The position numbers were made by a program, and so were the translations under genes. A DNA stretch of 64,000 bases from Paenibacillus foliorum (GTDB taxonomy: Bacteria > Bacillota > Bacilli > Paenibacillales > NBRC-103111), in assembly GCF_013141765.1 (NCBI RefSeq), contig NZ_WHOD01000119.1, positions 62,001 to 126,000 on the forward strand, written 5' to 3'. The notes under the pieces are model-generated. The model did not search any database. It saw only the letters and a program-made list of their open reading frames with translations, and had not been told where the DNA came from. Position 1 is the first letter of the stretch. Each line of letters opens with the position of its first letter. Below are positions 42,857 to 52,123 of the stretch, piece after piece.

Positions 42857-44650
42857 TTACGCTTTGGGATTACGAGTGCTGTCTGATGTTTTGGTTAAGC
42901 TCATTCTTGTTTTTGCTGTTAAAAAAGGCCTTCTGAGCAATATCTCAGTCAACGCTTTTCCGTTAAATGGTATAAAAGGCCACATATAAGGCGCATTATA
43001 GGATCTTTTGGCTGAAAGATACATTAACCATACCGTAGAGGCAATGATAAAACCAGGCACTTTAAAAATTGCAGTTGCTACCAGCAGCATCAATCTGGTC
43101 AAGCGGTTTGCAAGACTCATTTCGTAGCTCGGGGTTGCAAAAGTGCCTACAGCCGCAACTGCCAAATACAATATGACTTCATTTACGAACAGCCCCGTCT
43201 TTACAGCAACGTCACCAACCAGTATCGCGGCCACCAAGCCCATAGCGGTAGCTAGAGGTGAAGGTGTATGAACGGCTGCCATTCGCATCAGATCCGTACC
43301 GACCTCGGCGATTAAGAACTGCAGCAGCAGCGGAATATTGGCTTGTTTTTGCGGCCCAATAAATTCAAGGCCAGCAGGCTTCAGTTCGGGAGCAGTCACA
43401 AGCAGAAACCAAAGAGGCAGCAGAAATAACGAAGCCGCGATTCCAATGAAACGGACCCAGCGCAGGTATGTCCCCACCATCGGGGTCTGTCTGTACTCCT
43501 CCGCATGCTGGACATGGTGAAAAAATGTAGTAGGCAAAATAATAACACTGGGCGATGTGTCCACAAATACTGCAACATGTCCTTCCAATAGGTGAACCGA
43601 CACGACATCGGGCCTCTCCGAATAACGCACCATCGGATACGGATTCCAGCCCTTTCCACAAATGGCTTCCTCTAATTGTTTCTCTGCCAGCGGGAGTCCA
43701 TCAACCTCGACCTGTTTGACTTTATCACGAATGGATTCTATCAAAGTAGGATCGCAAATATCATCAATATAGGCTAAGCAAATATCTGTATGTGTTCTTC
43801 TTCCGACTCGATGCATTTCCAACTTCAGCCGCGGGTCGCGAATTCGCCGTCTAACCAGCGTTACATTCGTAAGCAGTGTTTCCACGAAGCCATCTCTTGC
43901 CCCGCGCACCACACGCTCCAAATCAGGTTCTGCTGTAGAACGCACCGGGAAGGTTTTGGCATCCACCAGAAGGGCTGAAGAACAACCTTCGAAGAAAAAA
44001 GCTGTAGCTCCGGTGGCGACGGTATCTATAACCTCGCTTAAGCTATTGGACTCCTTGACTTGGATGTGAGGAACTAGCGCATCCATAAAAAGCTGTACCG
44101 TATCCTGCCCTTCATCTCCGTGAACGCTATGCTTAATTGGGGAAGAGGATAAGTCATTCTGAGCCGATTCTCCAGTATCCACTACCTCTGATAATCGCAT
44201 AAGTATTTCAGTGAGCACGGTATCTTTTGCAAACCCGTTGTAATAATATATACCTGTCTTCTGCCCTCCAAATACCATCTCCCGAAACACAACATCAAAG
44301 CTTATATTAAATCCAACACGCTCCTCAAGCTCCCTTTTCAGCTCACCGAAGTCAGTTGTTATAATGTCATCTTTATTCTGATTAGATCCCTCTTCTTTCT
44401 TCTCTCCTTCTTCTGGCGGCTTCCCCATCTCAGTGTTTCGTCTACGCTCTTGAATGCCTCGATGCTCTTGATGAACCTGATCTATGATATTGCCTTCCTC
44501 GTCTATAGCAAGCTTAGCTTCTTGGTTTGGACTTTCATAGTTAACTTCATCATGGTTTGCTGCATCCTGGTTAAGAGCATCATTGTGTACGGCTTCTTTC
44601 TTATCAACGCGTCCCAATAATTGTGTAGGTTTGATATGTGTTTTTTTCAT
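42857..44650 (-). CDS. spoVAF: SpoVAF / GerA-family spore membrane protein
   Basis: A 597-residue protein of the GerA A-subunit family. The soluble N-terminal half (SEVIDTVATGATAFFFEGCSSALLVDAK...) is followed by about five membrane segments from near residue 400. Compared with B. subtilis SpoVAF (about 490 residues, from memory) there is an extra acidic, Asn/Glu-rich N-terminal segment of some 95 residues. SpoVAF is thought to promote germination with SpoVAEa/FigP. Here it follows spoVAB directly and precedes lysA. Confidence 0.9.
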   Translation of the reverse strand: MKKTHIKPTQLLGRVDKKEAVHNDALNQDAANHDEVNYESPNQEAKLAIDEEGNIIDQVHQEHRGIQERRRNTEMGKPPEEGEKKEEGSNQNKDDIITTDFGELKRELEERVGFNISFDVVFREMVFGGQKTGIYYYNGFAKDTVLTEILMRLSEVVDTGESAQNDLSSSPIKHSVHGDEGQDTVQLFMDALVPHIQVKESNSLSEVIDTVATGATAFFFEGCSSALLVDAKTFPVRSTAEPDLERVVRGARDGFVETLLTNVTLVRRRIRDPRLKLEMHRVGRRTHTDICLAYIDDICDPTLIESIRDKVKQVEVDGLPLAEKQLEEAICGKGWNPYPMVRYSERPDVVSVHLLEGHVAVFVDTSPSVIILPTTFFHHVQHAEEYRQTPMVGTYLRWVRFIGIAASLFLLPLWFLLVTAPELKPAGLEFIGPQKQANIPLLLQFLIAEVGTDLMRMAAVHTPSPLATAMGLVAAILVGDVAVKTGLFVNEVILYLAVAAVGTFATPSYEMSLANRLTRLMLLVATAIFKVPGFIIASTVWLMYLSAKRSYNAPYMWPFIPFNGKALTEILLRRPFLTAKTRMSLTKTSDSTRNPKA

Positions 44651-44698
44651 GGTGTCATCAGCCTCCCTGCATCTTGGTTAAGTTTAACTTAGCACCTT

Positions 44699-45124
44699 TT
44701 ATTCTAAAAAATGCAGCCAATCCAATAAAGAACCTACCATTTTCCCAAAAATCATCGCCATCAACAGCCAGATCATATACGAGCCCATTCCAATCCGTTT
44801 CGCTAATATAGGAAGCACATTAACCACTTCCGTTAGGGCTCCTGCCAGCATTCCGATAAACCCCCCAGCAAACAGACCAAATACTGCCGCTGACAGCGGG
44901 AACAGAGAATACGTGATATTAAAAAAATCGGTGCATGTAAAAAATAACGAGCCCAAAATTACTGCCCCTTCATACCAGCCTATTAAGTGATAGGAGCGGG
45001 TAATCTGTGCCAGACGAGGCAGTACATCCAGCACAATCAGAAAAGCCACCATGCCGCTGCCAACTGCTAAACCACCCGCAAAACCAATAAATATTTGTAC
45101 GGGGATTACCCACCATTCATTCAT
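44699..45124 (-). CDS. spoVAB: Stage V sporulation protein AB
   Basis: A 141-residue membrane protein, the same length as in B. subtilis as I recall it, with about four hydrophobic segments. The GGLAVGSGMVAFLIVLDVLPRL and ALTEVVNVLPILAKRIG blocks are diagnostic. ATG at 45124 has GGAGG nine bases upstream and lies inside the end of spoVAA. SpoVA proteins take part in dipicolinic acid movement into and out of spores. Confidence 0.93.
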   Translation of the reverse strand: MNEWWVIPVQIFIGFAGGLAVGSGMVAFLIVLDVLPRLAQITRSYHLIGWYEGAVILGSLFFTCTDFFNITYSLFPLSAAVFGLFAGGFIGMLAGALTEVVNVLPILAKRIGMGSYMIWLLMAMIFGKMVGSLLDWLHFLE

Positions 45125-45761
45125 GACGACGATCCTCCGCTTCAAATATTTTCGTATATTCCTCTGCGGTGACGTAATAATTCACATTTTCCTGATACAT
45201 AAACATTTCTAATTCCAGCGGACTTGGCTCTTCATTGAACTTCTTTTTGAATAGATGGTTAAAAAACACAATCATGCCTATACCAATCCCAATTGAATAA
45301 GGAATTTGCAGAAGCAGCGGATGCTCCACCCATTTCCCTGTTAAAAGCTGATAAATGCGTTGATGCACAACACCCATACTCACATCAGCATGAAAGTTCA
45401 TTATTGCAAGACCTGAGCCTATAAAAAGTAACAGCCAAACCATAACAATCAATATTAAACTGGGAGGTTTACGTTTCTCGGATATTTCAATTAAGCAATG
45501 AGGTTCGCCAAAATGCTCAATCTGCATAAATGGAAATTGCCGTTTTATCCTGTCAACAATAAGTAACATATCGATCAATACAATATTGCCCTCGTTGTCC
45601 TTTGGCTCAAGCAGCAGCAGTTTGTGCAGAGCATATTCATACTGGGGGTCTACAAGCATTTGCGCAATCCTTCCTAGGTGAACGGATTCACCGCGACGGA
45701 TACACATCCTTTTACGCAAACGGATATACAAGATTGAGACGGGAGCTGGTTGCATCCGCAT
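45117..45761 (-). CDS. spoVAA: Stage V sporulation protein AA
   Basis: About 214 residues: an N-terminal soluble domain (YIRLRKRMCIRRGESVHLGRIAQM) and two membrane segments near 100-120 and 145-170, ending in a soluble tail. The order with spoVAB and the IRLRKR start match SpoVAA. ATG at 45761 or 45755; the ribosome site is weak. It is the first gene of the spoVA group here and lacks the usual contiguity with sigF because the DUF378 gene lies between on the other strand. Confidence 0.88.
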   Translation of the reverse strand: MRMQPAPVSILYIRLRKRMCIRRGESVHLGRIAQMLVDPQYEYALHKLLLLEPKDNEGNIVLIDMLLIVDRIKRQFPFMQIEHFGEPHCLIEISEKRKPPSLILIVMVWLLLFIGSGLAIMNFHADVSMGVVHQRIYQLLTGKWVEHPLLLQIPYSIGIGIGMIVFFNHLFKKKFNEEPSPLELEMFMYQENVNYYVTAEEYTKIFEAEDRRHE

Positions 45762-45975
45762 TCACTTCCCTTGTTCATTTATGTGACAACCAGCCTCGTA
45801 TTGGCTATTTCAGAAGTTATTGGTTGTACAGATATCCCATAGTATGAAAAAAAAGTGCAGCTCATAAACATGATTTTGTCTGGCAAAAATTCTCTCTCCA
45901 TGTATAACTTTTTATCTTTTATGAAAAGATTATATATACGGACATAAATTCCTATTTAAAGAGAGGATGTTGGTC

Positions 45976-46191
45976 ATGGGCAAATTTGCTCTAACCTTAG
46001 TCATTATCGGAGCTTTGAATTGGTTATTGGTCGGGTTATTCCAGTGGGATCTGGTTAGTGCGATATTCGGCGGTGATTCTCACCGGGCATCATCAGGGTT
46101 CAGCCGAATCATCTATACATTGGTGGGTTTAAGCGGCTTGTATTGCATCAAATATTTGTTCTTGGACGAATCTCGGGGTAGAGCCAGATAA
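45976..46191 (+). CDS. DUF378 small membrane protein (YuzA-like)
   Basis: A 71-residue protein with two hydrophobic segments. The family pattern is plain: LVIIGALNWLLVGLFQWDLV and then RIIYTLVGLSGLYCIKYLF. ATG at 45976 with GAGAGG upstream. Function unknown. It is a single plus-strand gene placed between sigF and spoVAA, interrupting the sigF-spoVA order seen in B. subtilis. Confidence 0.88.
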   Translation: MGKFALTLVIIGALNWLLVGLFQWDLVSAIFGGDSHRASSGFSRIIYTLVGLSGLYCIKYLFLDESRGRAR

Positions 46192-46215
46192 TAGGCGGAA
46201 ACTACATTCAGACAC

Positions 46216-46260
46216 AAAAAAACCAGATGCCATAGTCATAGGCGGCATCTGGTTTTTTTT
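46216..46260. terminator. Strong bidirectional terminator between the DUF378 gene and sigF
   Basis: AAAAACCAGATGCC pairs with GGCATCTGGTTTTT around a loop of about 12 bases, with T-runs on both strands. It ends the DUF378 gene and the convergent spoIIA operon. Confidence 0.92.
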
Positions 46261-46317
46261 GTACAGCAGGGGGCGTCCTCAGCCTAAATAATCAACTGAT
46301 TGAATCAGCAAATTGCG

Positions 46318-47073
46318 CTACTGGGCGATCTGGTCTTTGATCGATTGCAGTATTTTTTTCTCGAGCCTCGATACCTGCACTTGAGAAATACCTAATCGAT
46401 TTGCCACCTCAGATTGAGTTTGATCTCGGAAATACCGCAGATAAACAATCAACCGTTCTCGCTCGCTTAATGTCCCGATGGCTTCATTCAATGCAAGCTT
46501 CTCAAACCACTTGTCCTGTCCATCATCAGCGATTTGGTCCATTAATGTTATCGGATCCCCATCGTTCTCAAATACGGTTTCATGAATAGACGAGAGAGGC
46601 TTATTAGCTTCTTGAGCGAAGACCACATCCTCGGGCGTGATTTGCAGCTCTTCTGCCACTTCTTTGATCGTAGGCAGCCTTCCATTTCGTTTGGACAACT
46701 CATCCTTTGTTTTGCGAATCTTGTTGGCCAATTCCTTAAGCGATCGACTAACCTTAAGTGTGCCGTCATCACGTAAAAAACGTTGGATTTCACCAATTAT
46801 CATAGGCACAGCGTAGGTAGAAAACTTGACGTCATAGGACAAATCGAATTTGTCCACTGACTTCAACAGTCCGATACAACCAATTTGAAACAAATCCTCG
46901 GCCTCGTAGCCTCGGTTCAAAAAGCGCTGTACAACGGACCAAACCAAACGAATATTGCAGTTTACTAACGTTTCTCTGGCAAGCGCATCTCCGGATTGGC
47001 TTAAAGCAATTAACCGTTTGACCTCGGTATCATCCAAATAGCTGTGGGAGGCATGTTTCAAATCGACATCCAT
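46318..47073 (-). CDS. sigF: RNA polymerase sporulation sigma factor SigF
   Basis: A 251-residue sigma-70 family factor, the first forespore-specific one. Region 2 carries YEAEDLFQIGCIGLLKSVDKFD and KFSTYAVPMIIGEIQRFLRDDGT, region 3 the PTIKEVAEELQ helix, region 4 TLSERERLIVYLRYFRDQTQSEVANRLGISQVQVSRLEK. It is held by SpoIIAB until SpoIIAA frees it. Last gene of spoIIAA-spoIIAB-sigF, 14 bases after spoIIAB. Confidence 0.97.
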   Translation of the reverse strand: MDVDLKHASHSYLDDTEVKRLIALSQSGDALARETLVNCNIRLVWSVVQRFLNRGYEAEDLFQIGCIGLLKSVDKFDLSYDVKFSTYAVPMIIGEIQRFLRDDGTLKVSRSLKELANKIRKTKDELSKRNGRLPTIKEVAEELQITPEDVVFAQEANKPLSSIHETVFENDGDPITLMDQIADDGQDKWFEKLALNEAIGTLSERERLIVYLRYFRDQTQSEVANRLGISQVQVSRLEKKILQSIKDQIAQ

Positions 47074-47087
47074 AGTTGATCAGACCC

Positions 47088-47567
47088 CTAATTGAACAAA
47101 GCTTTTTTAGATTCAATTCGCTTTTTCATTTTGATTTTTGTACCGATCCCAACAGTCGTCGTCACTTCGAATTCATCCATAAAATTTTCCATAATCGTAA
47201 AGCCCATTCCCGAACGTTCCAGCTCCGGCTTCGTAGTGTACAAGGGCTGCTTGGCTTGTTCCAGATCGATAATTCCTGCACCCTGGTCCTCTATAGTGAG
47301 GTAAACCATCTCATCGTCTATCTCCGCTTGAATAGTAACTACACCATCCGGTCGATTGTTATATCCATGTATGATCGAATTGGTAACGGCTTCGGATACA
47401 ACCGTTTTAAGATCTGTAAGCTCATCAAGCGTTGGATCCAGTTGAGAAACAAAGGCAGCGACTGCAACGCGCGCAAATGCTTCATTCTCTGAACGGCTGG
47501 CAAACTGCAGAGTCATAAAATTCCGCTCACTGTCAGCAAAACTGCGAAGCGTATTGTTTTCACTCAT
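47088..47567 (-). CDS. spoIIAB: Anti-sigma F factor SpoIIAB
   Basis: A 159-residue GHKL kinase with N box [15 protein letters not shown]1 EDQGAGI and G2 [14 protein letters not shown]. It binds SigF and phosphorylates SpoIIAA. The ATG at 47567 overlaps the spoIIAA stop (ATGA), with GGAGG seven bases upstream. This adds about 15 residues in front of the point where the B. subtilis protein begins (near the [14 protein letters not shown] block). Confidence 0.96.
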   Translation of the reverse strand: MSENNTLRSFADSERNFMTLQFASRSENEAFARVAVAAFVSQLDPTLDELTDLKTVVSEAVTNSIIHGYNNRPDGVVTIQAEIDDEMVYLTIEDQGAGIIDLEQAKQPLYTTKPELERSGMGFTIMENFMDEFEVTTTVGIGTKIKMKKRIESKKALFN

Positions 47568-47917
47568 GATACAACCTCCAAACTGCTTAGAGCTTGAGTT
47601 TCGTTATCCTGAATGGACAATATTTTGAATAACCCCGACATTTCAAACAATCGATAAACGGATGGATTAACATCACATACAACCATCTTTCCGCCTTTAG
47701 CCACAATCTGCTTGTAACGCCCGAGAATGACTCCAAGCCCTGAGCTGTCCATAAAGGACAATTCCTTCAAGCTTAAGATGATATGACTCACATTACCTTT
47801 CTCAAGCGCTTCCTCCATACGTGCCCTGACCGTATCGGCAGTGTGATGATCCAACTCACCCTTAAGCCGGACAATCAATGCTTTTCGCTGATGCTTTAGT
47901 TCAATATGAAGACTCAA
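47564..47917 (-). CDS. spoIIAA: Anti-anti-sigma F factor SpoIIAA
   Basis: A 117-residue STAS-domain protein, the B. subtilis length as I recall it. The phosphorylated serine is Ser58 in [10 protein letters not shown], the same position. In its dephosphorylated form it releases SigF from SpoIIAB. The start is TTG at 47917 with AAGGAG eight bases upstream. A longer frame from 47980 would run through the promoter region and is rejected. Confidence 0.95.
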   Translation of the reverse strand: MSLHIELKHQRKALIVRLKGELDHHTADTVRARMEEALEKGNVSHIILSLKELSFMDSSGLGVILGRYKQIVAKGGKMVVCDVNPSVYRLFEMSGLFKILSIQDNETQALSSLEVVS

Positions 47918-47948
47918 GCTGTTCACTCCTTCCCTTTCATGCACACTC

Positions 47949-48030
47949 ATTTCTACACGGGATTTACCTTTTCCTGCCACCCGACAAAACTAGAAGAAAT
48001 GCGCCACAATCAGGAAAAATGCGACATTTT
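47949..48030 (-). promoter_or_regulatory. Likely SigH promoter with Spo0A-box-like sites for spoIIA
   Basis: On the minus strand AGGAAAA (47969-47975) and GTAGAAAT (47949-47956) are 12 bases apart, a good SigH pattern (RnAGGAwWW, RnnGAAT). Just upstream, AGTTTTGTCGGG (47981-47992) and AAATGTCGCA near 48019-48028 resemble Spo0A boxes (TTTGTCRAA). Spo0A and SigH control of spoIIA is established in B. subtilis; here it is inferred from the match. Confidence 0.55.
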
Positions 48031-48059
48031 ACGCTTGAGCCTGCTACGGATTCAGGAGA

Positions 48060-49259
48060 TCATTTTACGCTCTCTGCTGGATCCATATAGAACAAATGTT
48101 TGGCCGTACGTTTCATCAGCATCCACCAGCCCGCCTTTTTAACTTCTACGGACGATTCTAATGGAAATTCAGATAAGACCTGATCACCTTTGTAAACAAC
48201 AATTTTACCTATGGACTGACCGACTGCAATCGGTGCTTTTAAATTTGGATTGATCTGTACTTCATGGCGGACTCCGTCACCAGCCTCACCTTTTTTCAAA
48301 ACAATGCTAAATGGATGCTTGGCCGTAATTGGCACAACTGCCTGCTCGCCTTTGCTGACTTTAAATTCACCTATGGCATCACCGGTTTTATAGATCGAAT
48401 AGTTGGTATACTGGGAAAAAGCGTAATCGAATAAACCTGACACTTCCGCATTCCGCGTTTTCGTATTCGGTTCGCCCAATACAACAGCTACGATTCTAAA
48501 ATTATCTCTCTTTGCGGTTGCGGATAAACAAAACTTGGCCTCACTCGTATAGCCTGTTTTCAACCCGTCAGCTCCGCTGTAAAAGCGCACTAATTTATTC
48601 GTGTTAACCAACCAGAACGGTTTCGATGTTTCTTTTCTAAGGTAATCTTGATACATCCCCGTATACTGGGTGATTTCTTCGTGCTTTAGCAGCTCACGTG
48701 ACATGATAGCAATATCCATAGCTGACGAATAGTGATTATCAATCGGTAGGCCATTAGGATTGGAAAAATGAGTGTTTTTCGTCCCAAGCTGCTGAGCGCG
48801 TTCATTCATCATTTGTACAAAAGCGGCCTCAGAGCCTGCCAGTTTCTCTGCCATCGCTACTGAAGCATCATTCCCTGATGCCAATGCAATGCCCTTCAGC
48901 ATATCTTGTACTGTCATTTCTTCGCCTGGCTCCAGGAAAATTTGCGAGCCTCCCATGGATGCAGCATATTCACTGGTGCGTACTTTATCATCCATTTTGA
49001 TTTTCCCTTGATCCAGCGCTTCCATAATTAGAAGCATCGTCATGATTTTAGTAATGCTGGCAGGAGGAAGCTTGGCATCTTTATTTTTCTCAAACAGGAT
49101 CGTTCCCGTATCCGCATCCATCACGACAGCCGAAGTAGCGTTCGGTGTCAAATCAATTGTCGGACTCGGAGCCTTCTTTTCTTCCGCAAACGCGGCCGGC
49201 AATGCTAATGCCATTAGCAAATGAATCGAAATAAACAGCTGTAGTACCTTCTTGAGCAT
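48060..49259 (-). CDS. dacF: D-alanyl-D-alanine carboxypeptidase DacF
   Basis: A 399-residue exported PBP. The signal peptide ends at AFA-E (about residue 25). Motifs: S68-I-T-K71, S128-G-N130, K234-T-G, followed by the beta-rich C-terminal domain and an amphipathic tail. In Bacillus DacF is forespore-made and, with DacB, limits cortex cross-linking. It lies directly upstream of spoIIAA, the conserved dacF-spoIIA order. Confidence 0.94.
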   Translation of the reverse strand: MLKKVLQLFISIHLLMALALPAAFAEEKKAPSPTIDLTPNATSAVVMDADTGTILFEKNKDAKLPPASITKIMTMLLIMEALDQGKIKMDDKVRTSEYAASMGGSQIFLEPGEEMTVQDMLKGIALASGNDASVAMAEKLAGSEAAFVQMMNERAQQLGTKNTHFSNPNGLPIDNHYSSAMDIAIMSRELLKHEEITQYTGMYQDYLRKETSKPFWLVNTNKLVRFYSGADGLKTGYTSEAKFCLSATAKRDNFRIVAVVLGEPNTKTRNAEVSGLFDYAFSQYTNYSIYKTGDAIGEFKVSKGEQAVVPITAKHPFSIVLKKGEAGDGVRHEVQINPNLKAPIAVGQSIGKIVVYKGDQVLSEFPLESSVEVKKAGWWMLMKRTAKHLFYMDPAESVK

Positions 49260-49345
49260 CCCTTTCTACCCCTCCATAAATAAGGTTATATTGCTGCTAA
49301 TCAGTGTTGACTAGTTTGCATCAAAATATTCCATTACAGGAATGA

Positions 49346-49392
49346 AAAAGCAAAACACCCACTTACCGGACTCTACCGGTAAGCGGGTGTTC
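49346..49392 (-). terminator. Terminator after pdp
   Basis: ACACCCGCTTACCGG and CCGGTAAGTGGGTGT form a stem of about 15 pairs with a TAGAGT loop, then TTTTGCTTTTTC on the minus strand. Confidence 0.88.
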
Positions 49393-49409
49393 TATATTGA
49401 ACCAGCTAA

Positions 49410-50744
49410 CTATTGAAGCATCTGTACCCCATCCTTGGTGACAACCGCATAGATGAGAGGAGCCTTCACTACCTCACCTTGGCTTAAGGTGAAGACGCTA
49501 CGTGTCCGCTGCGTCATATCCTCGGTGAACATTGGTTCATTACGGTTCATGTACAATTCTGCAAGGGTCTCGCCTGCTGATACACGATCACCGACTTTTT
49601 TGCTAAGCACGATGCCAACCGCTAGATCTATGTGATCCTCCTTCGTTGCTCTCCCAGCACCGAGCATCATCGCCGTAATGCCTAACGCTTCGGCGTCAAT
49701 GTGAGATACTGTACCGTCCTCCAATGCCTGCACAGGCACCTGATATGCCGCTGATGGCAGCAGCTCCACCCGATCGGCGACCTCCGGGTTTCCCCCCTGA
49801 GCTGCGATCAGCTCTCTCAGCTTGCCCAGTGCTGCGCCGCTGCGGAGCAGCTCCTCGGCGAGGCTCCTCGCTTCGCTGTAGGACGCCGCCTTGCCGCCAA
49901 GCTGAAGCATATGGGCGCCGAGCACCAGACACAGCTCTGTCAGATCGTCAGGCCCTTCTCCGCGCAGCGTATCAATGGCCTCACGTACCTCCAGAGCATT
50001 GCCAATAGCGAGCCCTAGCGGCTCGTCCATGTTTGTTATGACGGCTACGGTTTCCCTGCCGACCTGATCTCCGATCTCGACCATGGCTTGAGCCAGCTTT
50101 ATGGAATCCTCCAGTGACTTCATGAAAGCGCCGCTGCCGGTTTTCACATCCAGCACAATGGCATCGGCCCCCGATGCGATCTTCTTGCTCATAATCGAGC
50201 TCGCAATCAAAGGGATCGAATCTACTGTAGCCGTTACGTCGCGAAGCCCATAGAGCTTCTTATCTGCTGGCGTGATATTGCCCGATTGACTTATAACAGA
50301 AACCCCGATCGATTTCACCTGCTCTAGAAATTGCTCCTTCGTCAGCTCCACCTTAAAACCCTCTATGGCCTCTAGCTTATCAATAGTTCCGCCCGTATGC
50401 CCTAGTCCGCGGCCTGACATTTTGGCAACAGGTACACCTGCTGCAGCTGCCAGCGGAGCCAGAATTAAGGTTGTAGTGTCCCCAACTCCACCCGTGCTGT
50501 GTTTATCCACCTTCACTCCGGGAATTGAGCTTAAATCAGCCTGATCGCCCGATCGCGCCATCGCTAAGGTCAAGTCAGCTGTCTCCGCAGCTGTCATGCC
50601 ATTAAAGTAAACGGCCATCGCCCAAGCGGACATTTGATAATCGGGTATTTCTCCGCTGACATAGCCCTGAATTAATGCTTCAATTTCCTGTGTAGTTAAT
50701 GGCTTGCCATCCCGTTTCTTTTGGATGATATCAACTGTTCTCAT
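49410..50744 (-). CDS. pdp: Pyrimidine-nucleoside phosphorylase
   Basis: A 444-residue enzyme splitting uridine and thymidine with phosphate. Motifs: [16 protein letters not shown] (phosphate site), [43 protein letters not shown]. The C-terminal domain has the lipoyl-like [24 protein letters not shown] at 50744 has GGGGTGG upstream. The stretch 49745-49985 is visibly richer in G+C than the rest of the gene and of its neighbours. With the two PNPs and deoB it forms a nucleoside-salvage set. Confidence 0.96.
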   Translation of the reverse strand: MRTVDIIQKKRDGKPLTTQEIEALIQGYVSGEIPDYQMSAWAMAVYFNGMTAAETADLTLAMARSGDQADLSSIPGVKVDKHSTGGVGDTTTLILAPLAAAAGVPVAKMSGRGLGHTGGTIDKLEAIEGFKVELTKEQFLEQVKSIGVSVISQSGNITPADKKLYGLRDVTATVDSIPLIASSIMSKKIASGADAIVLDVKTGSGAFMKSLEDSIKLAQAMVEIGDQVGRETVAVITNMDEPLGLAIGNALEVREAIDTLRGEGPDDLTELCLVLGAHMLQLGGKAASYSEARSLAEELLRSGAALGKLRELIAAQGGNPEVADRVELLPSAAYQVPVQALEDGTVSHIDAEALGITAMMLGAGRATKEDHIDLAVGIVLSKKVGDRVSAGETLAELYMNRNEPMFTEDMTQRTRSVFTLSQGEVVKAPLIYAVVTKDGVQMLQ

Positions 50745-51040
50745 TTCAGCCACCCCACTAATTTAGATTCATTACAAACAACCATCTAAATTTTAACATA
50801 AAACATCCCTTACATCGACCACATACCTAAGCAGTTGCTCCTCTTGCGTTGAATCGATAAAATCAGCTGTATCAGCATAACTCCACTTCGGGTGAAGGCA
50901 GCACCGTAACTGTCTTTTAGGATCGCTATAGGATGATGAAGAATTGCGGGATCCTTCTGTTCAACATCAATGAGGAAGTGTATCCTTTAAATAGAGAATT
51001 GGACAAAATGAGAGCACTGAACTCTAAGGAGGAGCCCCCT

Positions 51041-51994
51041 TTGATTCGAATATTGGCTATTAATGAGGAATACGAACTGCTTACTGATATATCCGTTCAA
51101 GACCTTAAGGATAATCCGAACATTTTCTGGTATTGGGTTGATTTCAACGAGCCGACGGAGGAAGAAGCTCTTTTACTGGAAACACATTTTCATTTTCACC
51201 CGCTCGCTATAGAGGATTGTTTCCACTTATTGCAGCGGCCTAAAGTCGACCATTACGAGGATGTTAACTTCTTTGTTGTGCATGCCCTTAATCCCATTTC
51301 CTTAGCTGCTGAAGAAGTAGATTTATTCTGGGGAAATCAATTTATTGTCACCTTTCATTTATTCCCTTGCAGTGAAATAGATGATGCCTGGAGCCGGATG
51401 ACCGAACAAAGCAAGCTTCGAGAAAAAGGCCATGCATATGCCGCCTACCTGGTTATGGATAAGCTGGTGGATGAGTATTTTCCAAGTGTGTATCAGATTG
51501 AGGATCAACTCAATGAAATCGAAGCCAAAGGAAAAGGCGAGTCCATTCATGAGCTGATGAACCAAGTATTTGAAATCAGGGCCCGGTTGTTAAAGCTCCG
51601 AAAAACAATTATTCCTATGAGGGACCTCTTTTATAGAATCATAAGCACCGATAAGATTGATGGAATTAAATCACATATCGTCTATTTTACCGATGTTTAT
51701 GACCATCTTCTCAAGCTTTCCGAACTTATTGATTCGAATAGAGATATGACGGCTGATATAAGAGACAGCTACATCTCTCTGAACTCAAACCGAATGAATG
51801 AGATTATGAAAACTTTAACCGTGATCACGACTATCTTCATGCCGCTTACCTTTCTGGCCGGAATTTACGGAATGAATTTTCAATATATGCCGGAGCTTAC
51901 TTGGCACTGGGGCTATTTCATTTGTCTGCTTGTGATGTTTGGAATAGGGCTTGGAATGTATAGCTGGTTTCGTAAAAAGGGATGGTTTGATTAA
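51041..51994 (+). CDS. corA: CorA-family magnesium/cobalt transporter
   Basis: A 317-residue pentameric channel protein. Cytoplasmic helical domain, two C-terminal membrane helices, and the GMN signature in LAGIYGMNFQYMPEL. TTG at 51041 lies eight bases after AAGGAGG and gives the family-typical start IRILAINEE. The frame stays open upstream to ATG 50933, which has only a weak ribosome site. It is a single plus-strand gene inserted between pdp and the salvage genes at 55 kb. No M-box was recognised in the leader. Confidence 0.9.
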   Translation: MIRILAINEEYELLTDISVQDLKDNPNIFWYWVDFNEPTEEEALLLETHFHFHPLAIEDCFHLLQRPKVDHYEDVNFFVVHALNPISLAAEEVDLFWGNQFIVTFHLFPCSEIDDAWSRMTEQSKLREKGHAYAAYLVMDKLVDEYFPSVYQIEDQLNEIEAKGKGESIHELMNQVFEIRARLLKLRKTIIPMRDLFYRIISTDKIDGIKSHIVYFTDVYDHLLKLSELIDSNRDMTADIRDSYISLNSNRMNEIMKTLTVITTIFMPLTFLAGIYGMNFQYMPELTWHWGYFICLLVMFGIGLGMYSWFRKKGWFD

Positions 51995-52047
51995 AGCAGG
52001 AACTATGTCCTCATGGGCAACGGGAGCAGAAACGGTTAGCATTCATG

Positions 52048-52085
52048 AAAAAAAGACTATTGAGTTAAACTCAACAGTCTTTTTT
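52048..52085. terminator. Bidirectional terminator between corA and the cupredoxin gene
   Basis: AAAAAAGACT...GAGTT and AACTC...AGTCTTTTTT form a two-part stem with A/T runs on both sides. Confidence 0.85.
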
Positions 52086-52123
52086 ATGGAAGGCAGCCAG
52101 GAAGGCTTCCTTGAATGACGCTA

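Noticed and set aside
47918-47980. N-terminal extension of SpoIIAA
   Set aside because: It would translate the SigH-like promoter; the TTG at 47917 has an ideal ribosome site and gives the family length.
49696-49932. Arg/Gly-rich frame inside pdp
   Set aside because: Product of the GC-rich patch read in the wrong frame; no ribosome site, low-complexity peptide.
50760-51040. Magnesium riboswitch (M-box) in the corA leader
   Set aside because: A few GGTGAAGG/GCAGC fragments are present but the M-box core pattern is not.
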